The notes under the pieces: generated by a model
Seen by the model: the letters and a program-made list of their open reading frames with translations, nothing else
Told to the model about the DNA's origin: nothing
Database searches by the model: none
Source: Nemopilema nomurai
Lineage: Eukaryota; Cnidaria; Scyphozoa; Rhizostomeae; Rhizostomatidae
Assembly (NCBI GenBank): GCA_003864495.1
Contig: ML133471.1
Coordinates: 1,956,001 to 2,020,000, forward strand
Direction: 5' to 3'
Length of the DNA stretch: 64,000 nt
Translations under genes and position numbers: made by a program
Shown here: positions 22,491 through 33,079 of the stretch, one piece after another
Position numbering within the stretch: position 1 is the stretch's first letter
How the letters are laid out: each line of letters opens with the position of its first letter

Positions 22491-24493
22491 GACAAAGGTA
22501 ATTCATCGTGTCGAATTTTAAAAAACGCCATGTCGATCACCGATTTATTTTCCACTTCATCCAGTACAAACCTTCAGTTGCATTGTATTTGTCTTTGGTG
22601 GCCCCGTGCTAGCTAGCGAAAATTCCCGAGATACGCTCCCTCACCAAACTTTGTACTTCAGTTAGATTCTGTGTTTCCAAGTAAATTTTATCACACATCC
22701 TATTTAGAACTGATTGGTTGGGGTTTTATTACGTTTGCCCAGCACTATTATGTCATTTATCACACTAAATTCCAATCGACAGTGTTTGCTTTGTATATCA
22801 CTTCTGAAATTTCCTTTGTACATGACAATTGCCCTTCGTTGCTGCTTTTAATATAGTTTCTTGTTTGAAAGGGTCCGCAATCTCGCAAGAATATTCAATA
22901 AAAAGGCAGGCGAGGCCATTGCCTGTAAACCGGAATAACGTACTCATATCCAGTTGATGTTCTCGTGATGCAAAAAACGTAGCTTTTGCAGAAATTAATT
23001 CAAAAAAGGCCTTTGATGAAGTGCACAGTGCTGAATACATGAGATTTTACAAATTTTGACACAAATCTGACTAATAAGAGTACGTTTCAAAGGGACAAAG
23101 TGCGAAAGTGACAGCAAGGAGCTGAAGGAACATTCCACACGATTTACCAATCAGGCCGCCAACCACAGCCAGTGCACAGCGCCGGACAGTCGGCATGACT
23201 GACGTCACACTCTCTTTGTCTTTTCAGGACTTGTAAAGGCACTTTGATGTGAGAGCCGTCGCATAATGGCGGGCATGCAGTATGTTTACATGCACAGATC
23301 TCGTATCGGGATTGCGGCTTTTGGGGAACGGTCCATTTTAATGGCAGAAATCCAGTTCCTTTGTGAGAACCTTTGATTCAAAGGAAATCATCATCGTGAA
23401 TACCCCGAACATTCTTTCAACACAAACTTGAAACAACCTATGCAGCTTCTGGTTGTTACTGATTTTACCCCTCAAAATGGCAGCACAAAATTCTGCAATG
23501 ATCTGGATTCGATAGAAGCGAGGATAGTTGCATTTCAATGCTCATTTTGGATACTTAAATGGCCGGTAATGAACCGGTGCAAGTGAAAACTTCGCTGAAA
23601 TACATAGGTCAGCGTATATACCTACCGTCGCACCAAGGCTGCGTTTTGCTTAAGCCGCACGCACACCAGAGCTTCGATTGACCTGGAGTCAGACTTTGCA
23701 AATTGCACGGTCCATACTGTGATCAAAAATAAATTCGAATGATTTGGCAATTGATTCAAATACATCAGAGCCTGTCGATATGTAGGCTCTTTATGAAGGT
23801 CTTGCTCTAAATATTACTATAAATATTGACGCATGGTCAGCAAAGTCTTAAATGTTTCAACATAATTGAAGAATATCAAGTCCAAAAATGATATCAATTT
23901 GACCATAAGTTCTAGTATTTCTAGCAATCATAGGGAGAAAAATTCTGAAAAAGCTTCTAAAAGTCTGCCTTTTGCTTCAACAAATGCATACATGTTTCAC
24001 GTGAGTTTCCACAGTTTTCTAAATATTTCTGCAGTGCAAACTAATACTAACTGAAAATAATCTATAATAACCGTCTTTGCAAATAACAATATATTTACAA
24101 TATTTGTCTAATTGCAGCCAGCCCTGATGCGTTGGGAAATGTGAGAAAATCCTGTTTATTATCGATTTACTTCCTTACTTGTGAATATGTCGCAGAGGAA
24201 AGAAGTGCTTATACTCTTCGATCATGAGCTTCTTTATATTAAAGCAGAACATGACGTACGACAATTCGCAGCAGCCTGAGTAAAAGCACACCCAAATCAG
24301 ATCTTTTAACAGACTTTCCGCCCTCTTTGATGCGCGATAATTTTGCGTGGAAATATTAAACGTTTGTTTGACATAAGATATGGAAAACAATGCGCAATGG
24401 GAAGTCTTATAGAATCATTTCGAGAAACTGGCTCATCTTGAATAATTTTAATTCAACAGCTTCGAATAACTATTGAAAAGCTTTTATAAGAAT

Positions 24494-24634
24494 CAGATTC
24501 TGACATCAGCTTCTGACATCAGATTCTGACATCAGCTTCTGCCATCAGCTTCTGACATCAGCTTCTGACATCAGCTTCTGACATCAGATTCTAACATCAG
24601 CTCCTGCCATCAGATTCTAACATCAGCTCCTGCA
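24494..24634. repeat. 13-bp tandem repeat
   Basis: About ten units of the form TTCTGACATCAGC, with A/C, G/C and T/C variants that grow towards the right end. Confidence 0.9.
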
Positions 24635-26698
24635 ACGTCTTTTTCTTCATGATTAATACCAGTAAGCGCTGCACTTTCATGTTCGTCTTGGCCTGATAGC
24701 CTAGCAATGGAGTTAGGTCTTTCATCAAGATTTCCCATTAACCCTTCCCTTTTGTCCCTTCGCCACTCATTCGTTATTCGTCAGCCTAGGTCTTAGAGGT
24801 GGTTATTGGTCATGAAAAACATTTAGTAAAGTGCGTTTGAATGGGATCTTTGGTGGACGTTTTTTGAGACCAGGGTTTGACAGAGAGCATACAACGTTGG
24901 CAATGGAAATAGAACACGGCCTAAGAATTAAAGAGCCGTAGAGTAAGACAAATAACTGTCTGACCAAATGGTTGGTGCCTCTCAATGTAACTTGCAGTCA
25001 GTAATTTCTTTAACATAACGCAACAGAATAGCAAGTCGTACGGTAACTAATCGGCCCACAATCTGTTTTTGTTTCTTTCCCGGGGATAAAGTGCCTGTTT
25101 GATCTTTGACTATGGCTCCATGGCCCCAAAATAGGGGCAGACATTTCCGCTCTGGAACGTACTTCATCTCATCTCCTCAACAATACAGATTACCACTTTC
25201 TTCATTGACTGTTATCTTGTGTTCTCATAGTAGCAACTGAAAAAGTTTCTAGAGACGTAGTGGCTTGAAAGTCTTGAAAAACGTAGTGGCTGGCTTGAAC
25301 AGAATACAAGTATCAAAGGTTATTTGAAAAGAAGCCAGTGCCAATACTCGTCTTATAGCAGCTAAAAAGACGAGAGGTGTCAAGGAGGAGGGAAACAAAC
25401 CACAACCCAGGATGACCTGAAATGATAAATATTGAATTTACTTCATTTCAAGACACTCGCCGGCCTCCCCTGACAACAGCATAAAATTGTCACTTGTAAG
25501 ACTTTTTAAACTGAAATTACCCACGTTTTCATATGTTTCATTCCATTCTTTAAGCTGAAGGCCAAAACGGAATTATTTCATGTTCGAATGAAAGCAGGGA
25601 AATGTGAACGAGGCTAAATTCTTAATCACCACCGGAAAGATGTCCAGCAATGCACATGTTTCTTTTCCATGGCTACAAAAGCTCTATCAAATATTGATCG
25701 ATTGAAAATTCAAGCCGAGAGAAACGACTATTGACAATAAAGTGAGAAACACCCGTTGGGGAATTAGCTAGGAAGACCAGTGGGGCCATTGAAAGCCCAA
25801 ATTAGCATGCGAAAGCACATTTGGCGTGAACAGTTCTGGCCTGCGCGCTTCCAGGCTTGTTGTTGGCCTGATGTTAGGTTATTGCTGGGTCTCACCGCTA
25901 ACTCGGATTACTCCTTCGAAAGACCTCTTTTCCTGTCACTTGGCTGAAGACATCTACCAAAGGCAAGTTGGCAACTCTCTTCTTTAAATGTTCTTTTACT
26001 GCTTACATTCCATTGCTGCGGAGGGTAATTACATCATGAGACGACAGCGCTCTTTTTCACCGCGAGGCTCCGCCATTTTGGCCTATCAATGAAGCTTGAC
26101 AGACAGAGTTGTTGCGCTAGCGAACTAAACCAAGCATTACACAGTTTATTGCATTGTTCCCATTACTCATCAGGCTCATTGTAGACGCAAGCCCATGTCA
26201 AAATACACATCATGTTCATGTCGAATGGCTGTAAAAAGGGGTTGGACCGAGATTCATATCAGTTAAAATTCAGAAATTCAAATTTTGAAACGTTCGTAGA
26301 CAGTTCTTCTGGCTTCAGCCGGTTTATGAAAAGCGGACGAAAAGCGCTTTCAACGCGACTCCCTTGTTGCCTTTACCGTTGGATCTCTTTTTAGAAAAGA
26401 ATACTCAGGGGCAAAGAAATGAGAGCATGGTTGCTGACCCTTTACAGAATATAAACTCTTTAAATTAAGGATTTGTTGATAATCGATTGATTGATCCAGT
26501 GTTCCAGTACTCATACTTCAATTAGCCATATGCCCAGTAGAATTTCGGCTTAAAAACGTTTGCATTCCAACGAAAGCGTCTGAGCATTTTGTCAATTTCG
26601 GGAAAAGTACGTTGACTGCATTATCTGGTCCTGTAGTAGTTTGTATATCATGCACAACCGCCAGAAATTAACGCTGCATTGTTCCTTAGAGTCGAGAT

Positions 26699-28231
26699 AT
26701 GGCACCGACAGGGCACATAATGCTATCTTACCAATGGGACTATCAAAAGGAGGTTCGCGATATCTGCAATGCGTTAAGGCGCCTGAACTTCGAAGTCTGG
26801 ATGGATGTGGATTCAATGTCGGGAAACATTTACAAGAAAATGGCGGAAGGAGTTGAGGGGGCGGCAGTCGTCATCATTTGCATGTCTACAAAGTATGAGC
26901 AATCTGAGAACTGCAACAAGGAGTTTCAGTACGCACAGGTGAAACAGAAGAAAATCATTCCTATCAAAATGGAGAAAGGGTTTAGTGCAACTGGATCACT
27001 TGGCTTGATCACAGCTGGAAAGTTGTACATTGACTTCAGCAACATGTCAAAATTCAACGAAAACATAAAGAGTCTGAAAAAAGAAATCGAATCCCACCTT
27101 GAGGACACAAACGGTACTTCATTTTGTCCTTTGAAGTTTTCTTTTGTGAGAGGGAGTAGTTCAGCAAGTCACATGCAGCCTTGAAGCAGCAAACTTTGCA
27201 AGATAGTTATCAAACTGGTGAATGCAACGGTGAATGCTTCCTCCTCTGTAGGCCAGTTCGGTATGGTAGTGGTGATGCTTCTAACTCTGTGTTGTTTTGC
27301 AGTTTCCTCCTAATATCCATGACGGTTTTTTCTCTGCAGATTCACAGAGACTGCGTAACAGCATCCAATCAAATAATGGTGAGTATTCGCGTGACCTTTT
27401 AGATTTCAAGATTAAAGCGCAAGTTTGTCCAGGGTTTGAAAGCAATGATCTTCAAATCGACAATGGTAATCCACTCGATCTTTCTATTAATAAGAAACAC
27501 TATCCATAAATCTAAGAATCCTTCTATTAGTAAAATAAACTAACCATAATTTTCTGGGATTCGAAATGGTGCACGAACTATTTCCAAGTCCTGGACAAAC
27601 GTAGTGAGCTCATTTTCTCTTCAAATAACAATTTTTATTAGCATGCTGTTCAATAGAACTGTTTATTCCCATTATCGTTATTCAATGGCTGGTGCTTATT
27701 TTTCCTTCGTTTTGCACTTCCTGGTCCCAGCCACGTCAACCCAATAGCGGCACAAGTTGTCCTTTTTCAGGTGGATGGCAAAAGGTTAGCTCAGTTGCAG
27801 ACATCGAACACTTCCTTGTGGATGACGTGGATTATAACCGTGCTGGTTGCCTCGCCTTGAAGACGTCGCGCAAGAAATGGCTTTGTGCAGAGTCTGACAA
27901 CAAAACAATAAAAGCTGACCGGGCATCAATTGGTCCATGGGAAAAATTTTTCCTTCTATCACCAAGGTCCGAACAATTCAACATCAAAGCTTGGACAGGT
28001 CGCTATCTCTCGGCGTCTGCTAATGGTATTGTCAGCATTGCAAGTGAGCATGTGGGGTCGAATGAAACCTGGTCAATTTACACTAGGAATCACGCTATTG
28101 CCTTGAAATCAAGCTACGGAAAATTCTTGTCAGCACAACCAAATGGTGACATGGACGCAACGAAAGAAACCATAGGAAATTTCGAGCAATTTTACCCAAT
28201 GGAAGAAACTGATTCAAAATGGAGGCAATAA
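26699..28231 (+). CDS. TIR domain fused to fascin-like beta-trefoil protein, 3 exons, complete
   Basis: Exons 26699-27113, 27340-27378 and 27771-28231 join in frame at GT-AG junctions (915 nt, 304 aa). Residues about 5-135 are a TIR domain: box 1 reads HIMLSYQWD, followed by FEVWMDVDSMSG and VVIICMSTKYEQSENCNKEF. Glu75 in the CNKEF motif lies where enzymatic TIR domains have their NAD-cleaving glutamate; activity is inference. A short linker exon follows. Residues about 155-300 contain three repeats with K-x(1-4)-K/R-[YWF]-L-[SC]-A and a closing G-x-[WF]-E-x-F, for example SYGKFLSAQPNGDMDA and IGNFEQFYPM, typical of fascin-type beta-trefoils that bind actin or sugars. There is no signal peptide or membrane helix, so a cytosolic protein is expected. 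An AATAAA overlaps the stop codon. The ATG at 26699 opens the TIR domain directly. The combination is one I do not know as a described architecture. Confidence 0.85.
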
Positions 28232-29040
28232 ATACCGAGTAAATTACCCTAGATAAAAGGGGCATCACATAAACATTGCAAACATTTGCTTTTACTATTC
28301 AGTCACAAAAAGAACTTTTACTATAAAAAATGACTTCTACTTCAAAAACATATTGAAACTTATTTTAACTATTGAAAATGTTTGAATGGAATCAATCTTT
28401 ATCTCAATCTTTTATTATCAATCTTTATCGCAATCTTTGATACACATCTTTGAATCAATATTGTTTGTCAATATTGCTATTCAATATACTGATACAAAAT
28501 CATTGTCAAAATGGAAATTATGAAAATAGAAACAGCTGAAAATATATTTAGGAATTCATTCAAAGGTACAAAATTCATTGTGAAAAGGAGTAAAGTTCTA
28601 TAGAATTTTTCTACCTACGCGCATTGAGCAATAACATAAAATTGGGAATTAAAACAACTTGCTATCAATATCAATGTAAAACAACAAATAAAAAGATTCA
28701 TTCAGGTCCTTAGAAAGGACTTCTTAATGGTAGCAATAAATAATCTTCTAAACAGTTTAACCAAAATCCTATATAGCTTATCTTTAACTACATCTGACAG
28801 CCAAAAAGGGGCTTGCTTTACATGAATAGAAATATCTTCAAAACAGCATAATGATCTCTTTTGATGCAGAGAGCAGACCGCATTGATAGTAGATAGCAGT
28901 GATACTTCATTCAGATTCCAACATATCCACTTTAAATATATTTCAATATTCCACACTAAGCATAAGCTTTGACATAAACTAACTGGCCATGCTATATAGA
29001 AAAAAGAAAAGGCCACATCAACTTGAAGCAAAGGACTTTT
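28232..29040. other. Convergent intergenic region
   Basis: Very AT-rich sequence between the ends of the TIR gene and YBEY, probably both 3' untranslated regions. The minus-strand open frame 28702-29031 directly after the YBEY stop has biased composition and no recognisable content, so it is not called. Confidence 0.5.
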
Positions 29041-29622
29041 TTAAAAACTTGGTACTAGCCACATTTCCCCTAACTGTGGTATGTAATGCTTCATATCATA
29101 AGCTGCGTCAACTTGGATACCACGAACATATGAGAAAATTTTGAGTATTTCTTGTTCCTTTTTGAACATGATTTTCCAACTTTTGTCATTATCATGTTGA
29201 TAGCCCATCAAGTGGCACAAACTATGAGCTATGTAACGAGCCATGTTAACACGAAGAGATATCCCACGCTGCACACGTTTTTCTTCTATTAACAATGGGC
29301 AAAGGTATATGTCACCAAGGTTGTAATCACATGGTGCTTTAGTTGTTAAGATTGTGGAACCAATGGGTCTATTATCGAATGGAAATGACAATACCTCAGT
29401 GACGTGGTCATTACCACAGCTTTCTTTATTCAGACTTCTCATTTTGTTCTTGCTGACACAAATAACGCTGACATCAAATGCAGAGACTTTGAGAAGTGTT
29501 CTTAGTAAGGAGGCATCTTCTTTCAGTAGCTTTGTATTGATGGGGATAATTTTCTGCATGTTTCTAACAATCAGTGAACCTCTTTTTAAGGACCTTAGGC
29601 TCATCCTTTGTCTTGTTCTCAT
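29041..29622 (-). CDS. YBEY: Endoribonuclease YBEY (rRNA maturation factor)
   Basis: A single uninterrupted minus-strand frame of 193 codons from an ATG at 29620-29622. It has the YBEY order: SLIVRNMQKIIPIN at the N-terminus, DVSVICVS, then VTEVLSFPFDNRPIG (family TDVLSFPF), DYNLGDIYLC, and the metal site IAHSLCHLMGYQHDND, giving the three histidines of H-x3-H-x5-H. The usual THGxLHL has become AHSLCHL. In bacteria and mitochondria YbeY is a zinc-dependent RNase needed for small-subunit rRNA processing and ribosome quality; animal YBEY acts in mitochondria. A second in-frame ATG at residue 7 could be the true start. The N-terminus is arginine-rich, as in mitochondrial targeting peptides. Human YBEY is of similar length. 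Confidence 0.9.
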   Translation of the reverse strand: MRTRQRMSLRSLKRGSLIVRNMQKIIPINTKLLKEDASLLRTLLKVSAFDVSVICVSKNKMRSLNKESCGNDHVTEVLSFPFDNRPIGSTILTTKAPCDYNLGDIYLCPLLIEEKRVQRGISLRVNMARYIAHSLCHLMGYQHDNDKSWKIMFKKEQEILKIFSYVRGIQVDAAYDMKHYIPQLGEMWLVPSF

Positions 29623-30386
29623 ACTCTGCTTTTTCAAAAAAATTGACCCTATGGCAAAGTAGATAGATTTTGCTTTACATTTCTTCGATAATTTAGAAAA
29701 ATTAAAGCTACATTGCCTTATTTTAGCAACATTGTATCATTTGATGCCTTATTTTGAAACCATGAAAGGCAGCTTTTGTGCTTACTGACCTGGTTTTTTT
29801 ACAATTCTTACATTCCAGGAATAAAAATCAGCACCTGACAATGAACAATTATTTCTTAAACAATATTAAATTAACAATAATATGTTCCATTGGCAAATAT
29901 ATTTGGTTTACCATGCTGACAAAAAGGAGAGAGCTATGATATGCAACATGCATACTCAAAACATGATTGATTCTAACCACTTAAAATGTAACAAATACTG
30001 CAGGTAATCTTAAAAATGTTCAAATCAATAGCCAATTGTTTTCTGTTATTTAGGAGAAAAGTTACCTTTCTAAAAGTTACAGGCATCAGCTACCAAGAAC
30101 ATATCAATTTTGTGCTTCTCATTGCTTAAAACAAAAGAAAGCCAAGAAATCAAGCAGTGGACTCTGAAGTCGCAGAAGCATTGCATTTTTGAGGTTTGAG
30201 AGATTACTCCCTTCTTTGAAACTCCAGGCATATTTATTCTTAAATAAATCCCCAAATACAATTTCTTGAACAGTTTTCTGACACGTTGTTGAAATGTAGA
30301 GCATCAAATGCTTCTAGTTTTTCCAAGCATTTAGTCTGACCCACACTAATAGTTTTAACTATTTCCTGTTGAGACCTACAAATTAT
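29623..30386. other. Upstream region of YBEY
   Basis: AT-rich, with short overlapping minus-strand frames (30070-30307) of no recognisable content. It may contain the YBEY promoter and 5' untranslated region; no clear element is visible. Confidence 0.35.
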
Positions 30387-30641
30387 TTAGGCAACCTTCT
30401 TTTCTGTGTAGATTGCACAATATCCGACCATTGAAGCTTCTTCTGTCATAAAATCAAATTTCAATTGATTTTTTGTCTTTTTTGAATGAAAAGACCATGT
30501 TAGACTTCTTTGAGAAAACATTTCCCTTAAGCAGGCCAGTTCTAGTACAACTAGTATACTTAAAATGGTGGCTAACCAAAGTATAACAACACTGTCATTA
30601 CTTTTGATGTAATATGTAGGATACTGATGCTTGGAAAACAT
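30387..30641 (-). CDS. Possible small single-pass membrane protein
   Basis: An 84-codon frame from an ATG at 30641. Residues about 18-38 (VVILWLATILSILVVLELAC) form a plausible membrane helix, followed by a basic stretch. It is on the same strand as YBEY and about 760 bp upstream. No family is recognised and chance is a real possibility. Confidence 0.22.
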   Translation of the reverse strand: MFSKHQYPTYYIKSNDSVVILWLATILSILVVLELACLREMFSQRSLTWSFHSKKTKNQLKFDFMTEEASMVGYCAIYTEKKVA

Positions 30642-30904
30642 GTTTTTGGGTGTGCTTTCTGTCTAGGGCTTTTAAAAAGATACATGTTAAAGCTATTGGA
30701 GCTGTAGTCAGGGCCTCCGACGAAGGGGGGGCTATGGCCCCCTGCACTTTTTTGTAAAACAATAGAGCTTTTCTAAATATCTTTTGTTATGATTGTTAAA
30801 ATCTTCCTTGGCCCCTCCACTTTCCAACCTGCATCAGAGCGCATGGTAGTATACATTTGCACCACATAACCTTAGCTTAGAGCTATGTCATGCAAATCTA
30901 TAGT

Positions 30905-31736
30905 GGACAATAAGGGTCAACCTGAAATATACTTCAAAATCACAAAAATTGTTTTAAAATCACAAAAAAATATTTCAAAATCTCCAATCATATTTCCAAA
31001 TCTCAATAATGATTATCAAATTTAAAAGTTTATCTTGCAACTTCAAAGAATCTGTTAGAAAATCTTGAAATTTTCTCAGTTCAACATCATATTTTTCGAG
31101 GACCCAAAATTTTCAAATCGTGAGAAAAAATTCAAAATCTTAAAACTTAAATATGTTATGACATATCTGAAAGCATACAATTATCAGAGATGATATTGAA
31201 GCTGGGAGGGCTAAGAACCTAAAGTTTAGTGTCATAGGAGGATTCACCATTGTTGGGTACAAAAGACATTTTTGAAACTAAGCCATCTAGAGTAGCTAAA
31301 CATGCATTTCCAGGACAAAAATTTAAAAAATTAAATACCATACCACTTAGAAACCATGCTGATTCTTACTGATTATTGAGTTTTAGGAAAAGTTTAGGAG
31401 GGGAGGAATCATGCTAAAACTCTGGTGATAAACATTGTGAAAAGGAAGAAAAGGCGACCATTGGTTTAGATTGCACATCTTAATGATGTTGAATTGACAG
31501 GGAATTTCCCATTTCACGATTTAAAAATAAATATCGAGATTGTGAAGTAAATTTCAGGATTTTGATTTCAATATTAAAATTTCAAAATATGTTCAGATTA
31601 TGAAATACCTTAGGAACATGTATAACATTTGAAATTAAATAGCAGGATTGCGAAATTTACCTTACGATTTGGAAATATTGTTTGCGATTGAAAAATATTT
31701 TTTTGCGATTATGAAAGAGGTTTTGGGTTGTCCCTT
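30905..31736. mobile_element. AT-rich foldback element (MITE-like)
   Basis: The left arm (about 30910-31092) starts AAGGGTCAACCTGAAA and holds repeated TTTCAAAATC motifs. The right arm (about 31478-31735) is its reverse complement with divergence: it ends GGTTGTCCCTT on the plus strand, and the inner ends share TTCAACATCAT. The arms enclose about 390 bp of unrelated AT-rich loop. No coding potential. This is the structure of a non-autonomous DNA element with long inverted repeats. Confidence 0.65.
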
Positions 31737-31983
31737 TGCGCTGAGTGGTACGTAGCTTTTAAGTTTCGTTGAGCTCATCACTTCAAAGGAAGAAAAAAGA
31801 ATCTTACCATTGATACTGCAGGAAACAAAGGTTTTTTTTCCACAGCCCGGTCAGGTTCCATGTTCGATTCCATGTTCAATTACCCTATTCGAAAGGGGAG
31901 GGCTTAGGCCACTTTAAATGAAAGAACACGCACATATGCACAACCTCCGCAGTTACCAGGGCTGCCACGCAGTGGTGGCTGGT

Positions 31984-32096
31984 TTCCCCTATAGCGCATG
32001 CTAAAATCCCCTACTTTCCCCTACGAACATGAAACATTTTCCCATACAAATAACCTATTTCCCCTACAAAATAAACATTTTCCCCTGCATTATATT
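31984..32096. repeat. Irregular TTCCCCTAC repeat
   Basis: About six copies of TTTCCCCTAC-like motifs occur at 15-25 bp intervals, separated by AT-rich spacers. It resembles a cluster of subterminal protein-binding motifs at one end of a mobile element, but no partner end is visible. Confidence 0.45.
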
Positions 32097-32159
32097 ACCA
32101 TGACGTATTTTTGTTATCTCGTAACGTGAATGCTATGAACATTTTCATTTACCGTTAGC

Positions 32160-32540
32160 ACCGGAATAAGCCCCCATCAGTGACGACCGCCCGTGTTGCC
32201 TTTTGATAGGAGGGGCAAGGGGGGGGGGGGCTAAAGTGCCCTTTCATAGGAGTGCCCTTGAAGCCGGCTTTTTGTAGGAAATCCAAGAGATTCAAATGAA
32301 ATTCTGACTGTAGTGCCTTATTCATGACGACATTTCTCGAAATTTGTTGATGGGAACAAAATCACAGTTACGAAAGTATTATTGGTAGCTGGGAATTAAT
32401 TTTTCCAAATGCTCTTTTCATCAAGCCCGCCCCCTTGCCCCTTGGTCATTCAGGCGTCCCTGGCCAACGTGGGCTTATTTCGCAAAAAAAGTTTTTGTGG
32501 CGGGGGCTTATTCGAGGGGGGAGGCTTATTTTAAGGCTGG
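32160..32540. mobile_element. MITE-like element with AATAAGCCCCC ends
   Basis: The left end reads GGAATAAGCCCCCATC; the right end reads CGGGGGCTTATTCGAGG and GGAGGCTTATTTTAAGG, giving nested inverted AATAAGCC motifs. The interior has a run of G and GGGGCAAGGG motifs but no open frame. The same signature appears at 5945-5992. Confidence 0.5.
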
Positions 32541-32682
32541 GCTGATTCAAGGACTTATAGTACTTGTTATTTATATAGTACTTAGTAATATTTTATATAT
32601 TTCATTCAAATAGGTAATAACGGTCAATCTGTATTTTGTATCTTATAACAGCATACAGAATACGAAGCAATGGTGCAATGGG

Positions 32683-32870
32683 ACACCCCCGTCTAAGTGC
32701 CCCGGTATATCCTGCCCCGGCGAATTCCCCGGTGAAAAAAAATAAGCAAAATCCTGCCCGGACAAGGCGAGAACCTCCCCGGTACAAAATCACTCTCCCC
32801 GGGATAAATCGCCTCGCAATAAATTCCTCGGTCATAAATTTTGCAAACCCCGGTGCGATAAAGTCTTGCA
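32683..32870 (+). repeat. Left terminal inverted repeat and subterminal CCCCGG cluster
   Basis: After the 24-bp terminal repeat, the motifs CCTGCCCCGGCG, TTCCCCGGTG, CTGCCCGGAC, CTCCCCGGTA, CTCCCCGGGA, TTCCTCGGTC and ACCCCGGTG follow in the same orientation with AT-rich spacers. Confidence 0.8.
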
Positions 32871-33079
32871 AAGTTTCCCAGGTAGTCCAACTGACAGCAT
32901 ATTTCGGAATTCGGAACTAATTTTCTTTCTGGGCAAACAAGTTAGACAAAAGTCAACGTGACACCATGACATATGTTTTTCTGTGCAGCGGAACTAAATT
33001 GATTCAACACAACACTCACGCACATGGGCGCAAATTGCCATTTTGAATTTTTAGATTTAACTGAAGAGGAGGATTTAGA

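Larger units (their letters stand above)
21784..26698. other. Intergenic region between USP and TIR genes
   Basis: No gene is supported. It contains two tandem repeats listed separately. At 23200-23207 there is a perfect cAMP-response palindrome (TGACGTCA), 57 bp upstream of a 36-codon open frame (23265-23375, starting MAGMQYVYMHRSR) that is too short to call. A YY1-like CCGCCATTTTGG lies near 26069, about 630 bp before the TIR gene start. Confidence 0.4.

Noticed and set aside
28702..29031. Second minus-strand gene after YBEY
   Set aside because: Starts right after the YBEY stop, has biased composition and no recognisable motif; more likely 3' untranslated sequence.
32602..32920. Open frames on both strands at the transposon left end
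   Set aside because: They translate the GC-rich subterminal repeats and are absent from the plausible reading order of the transposon gene.
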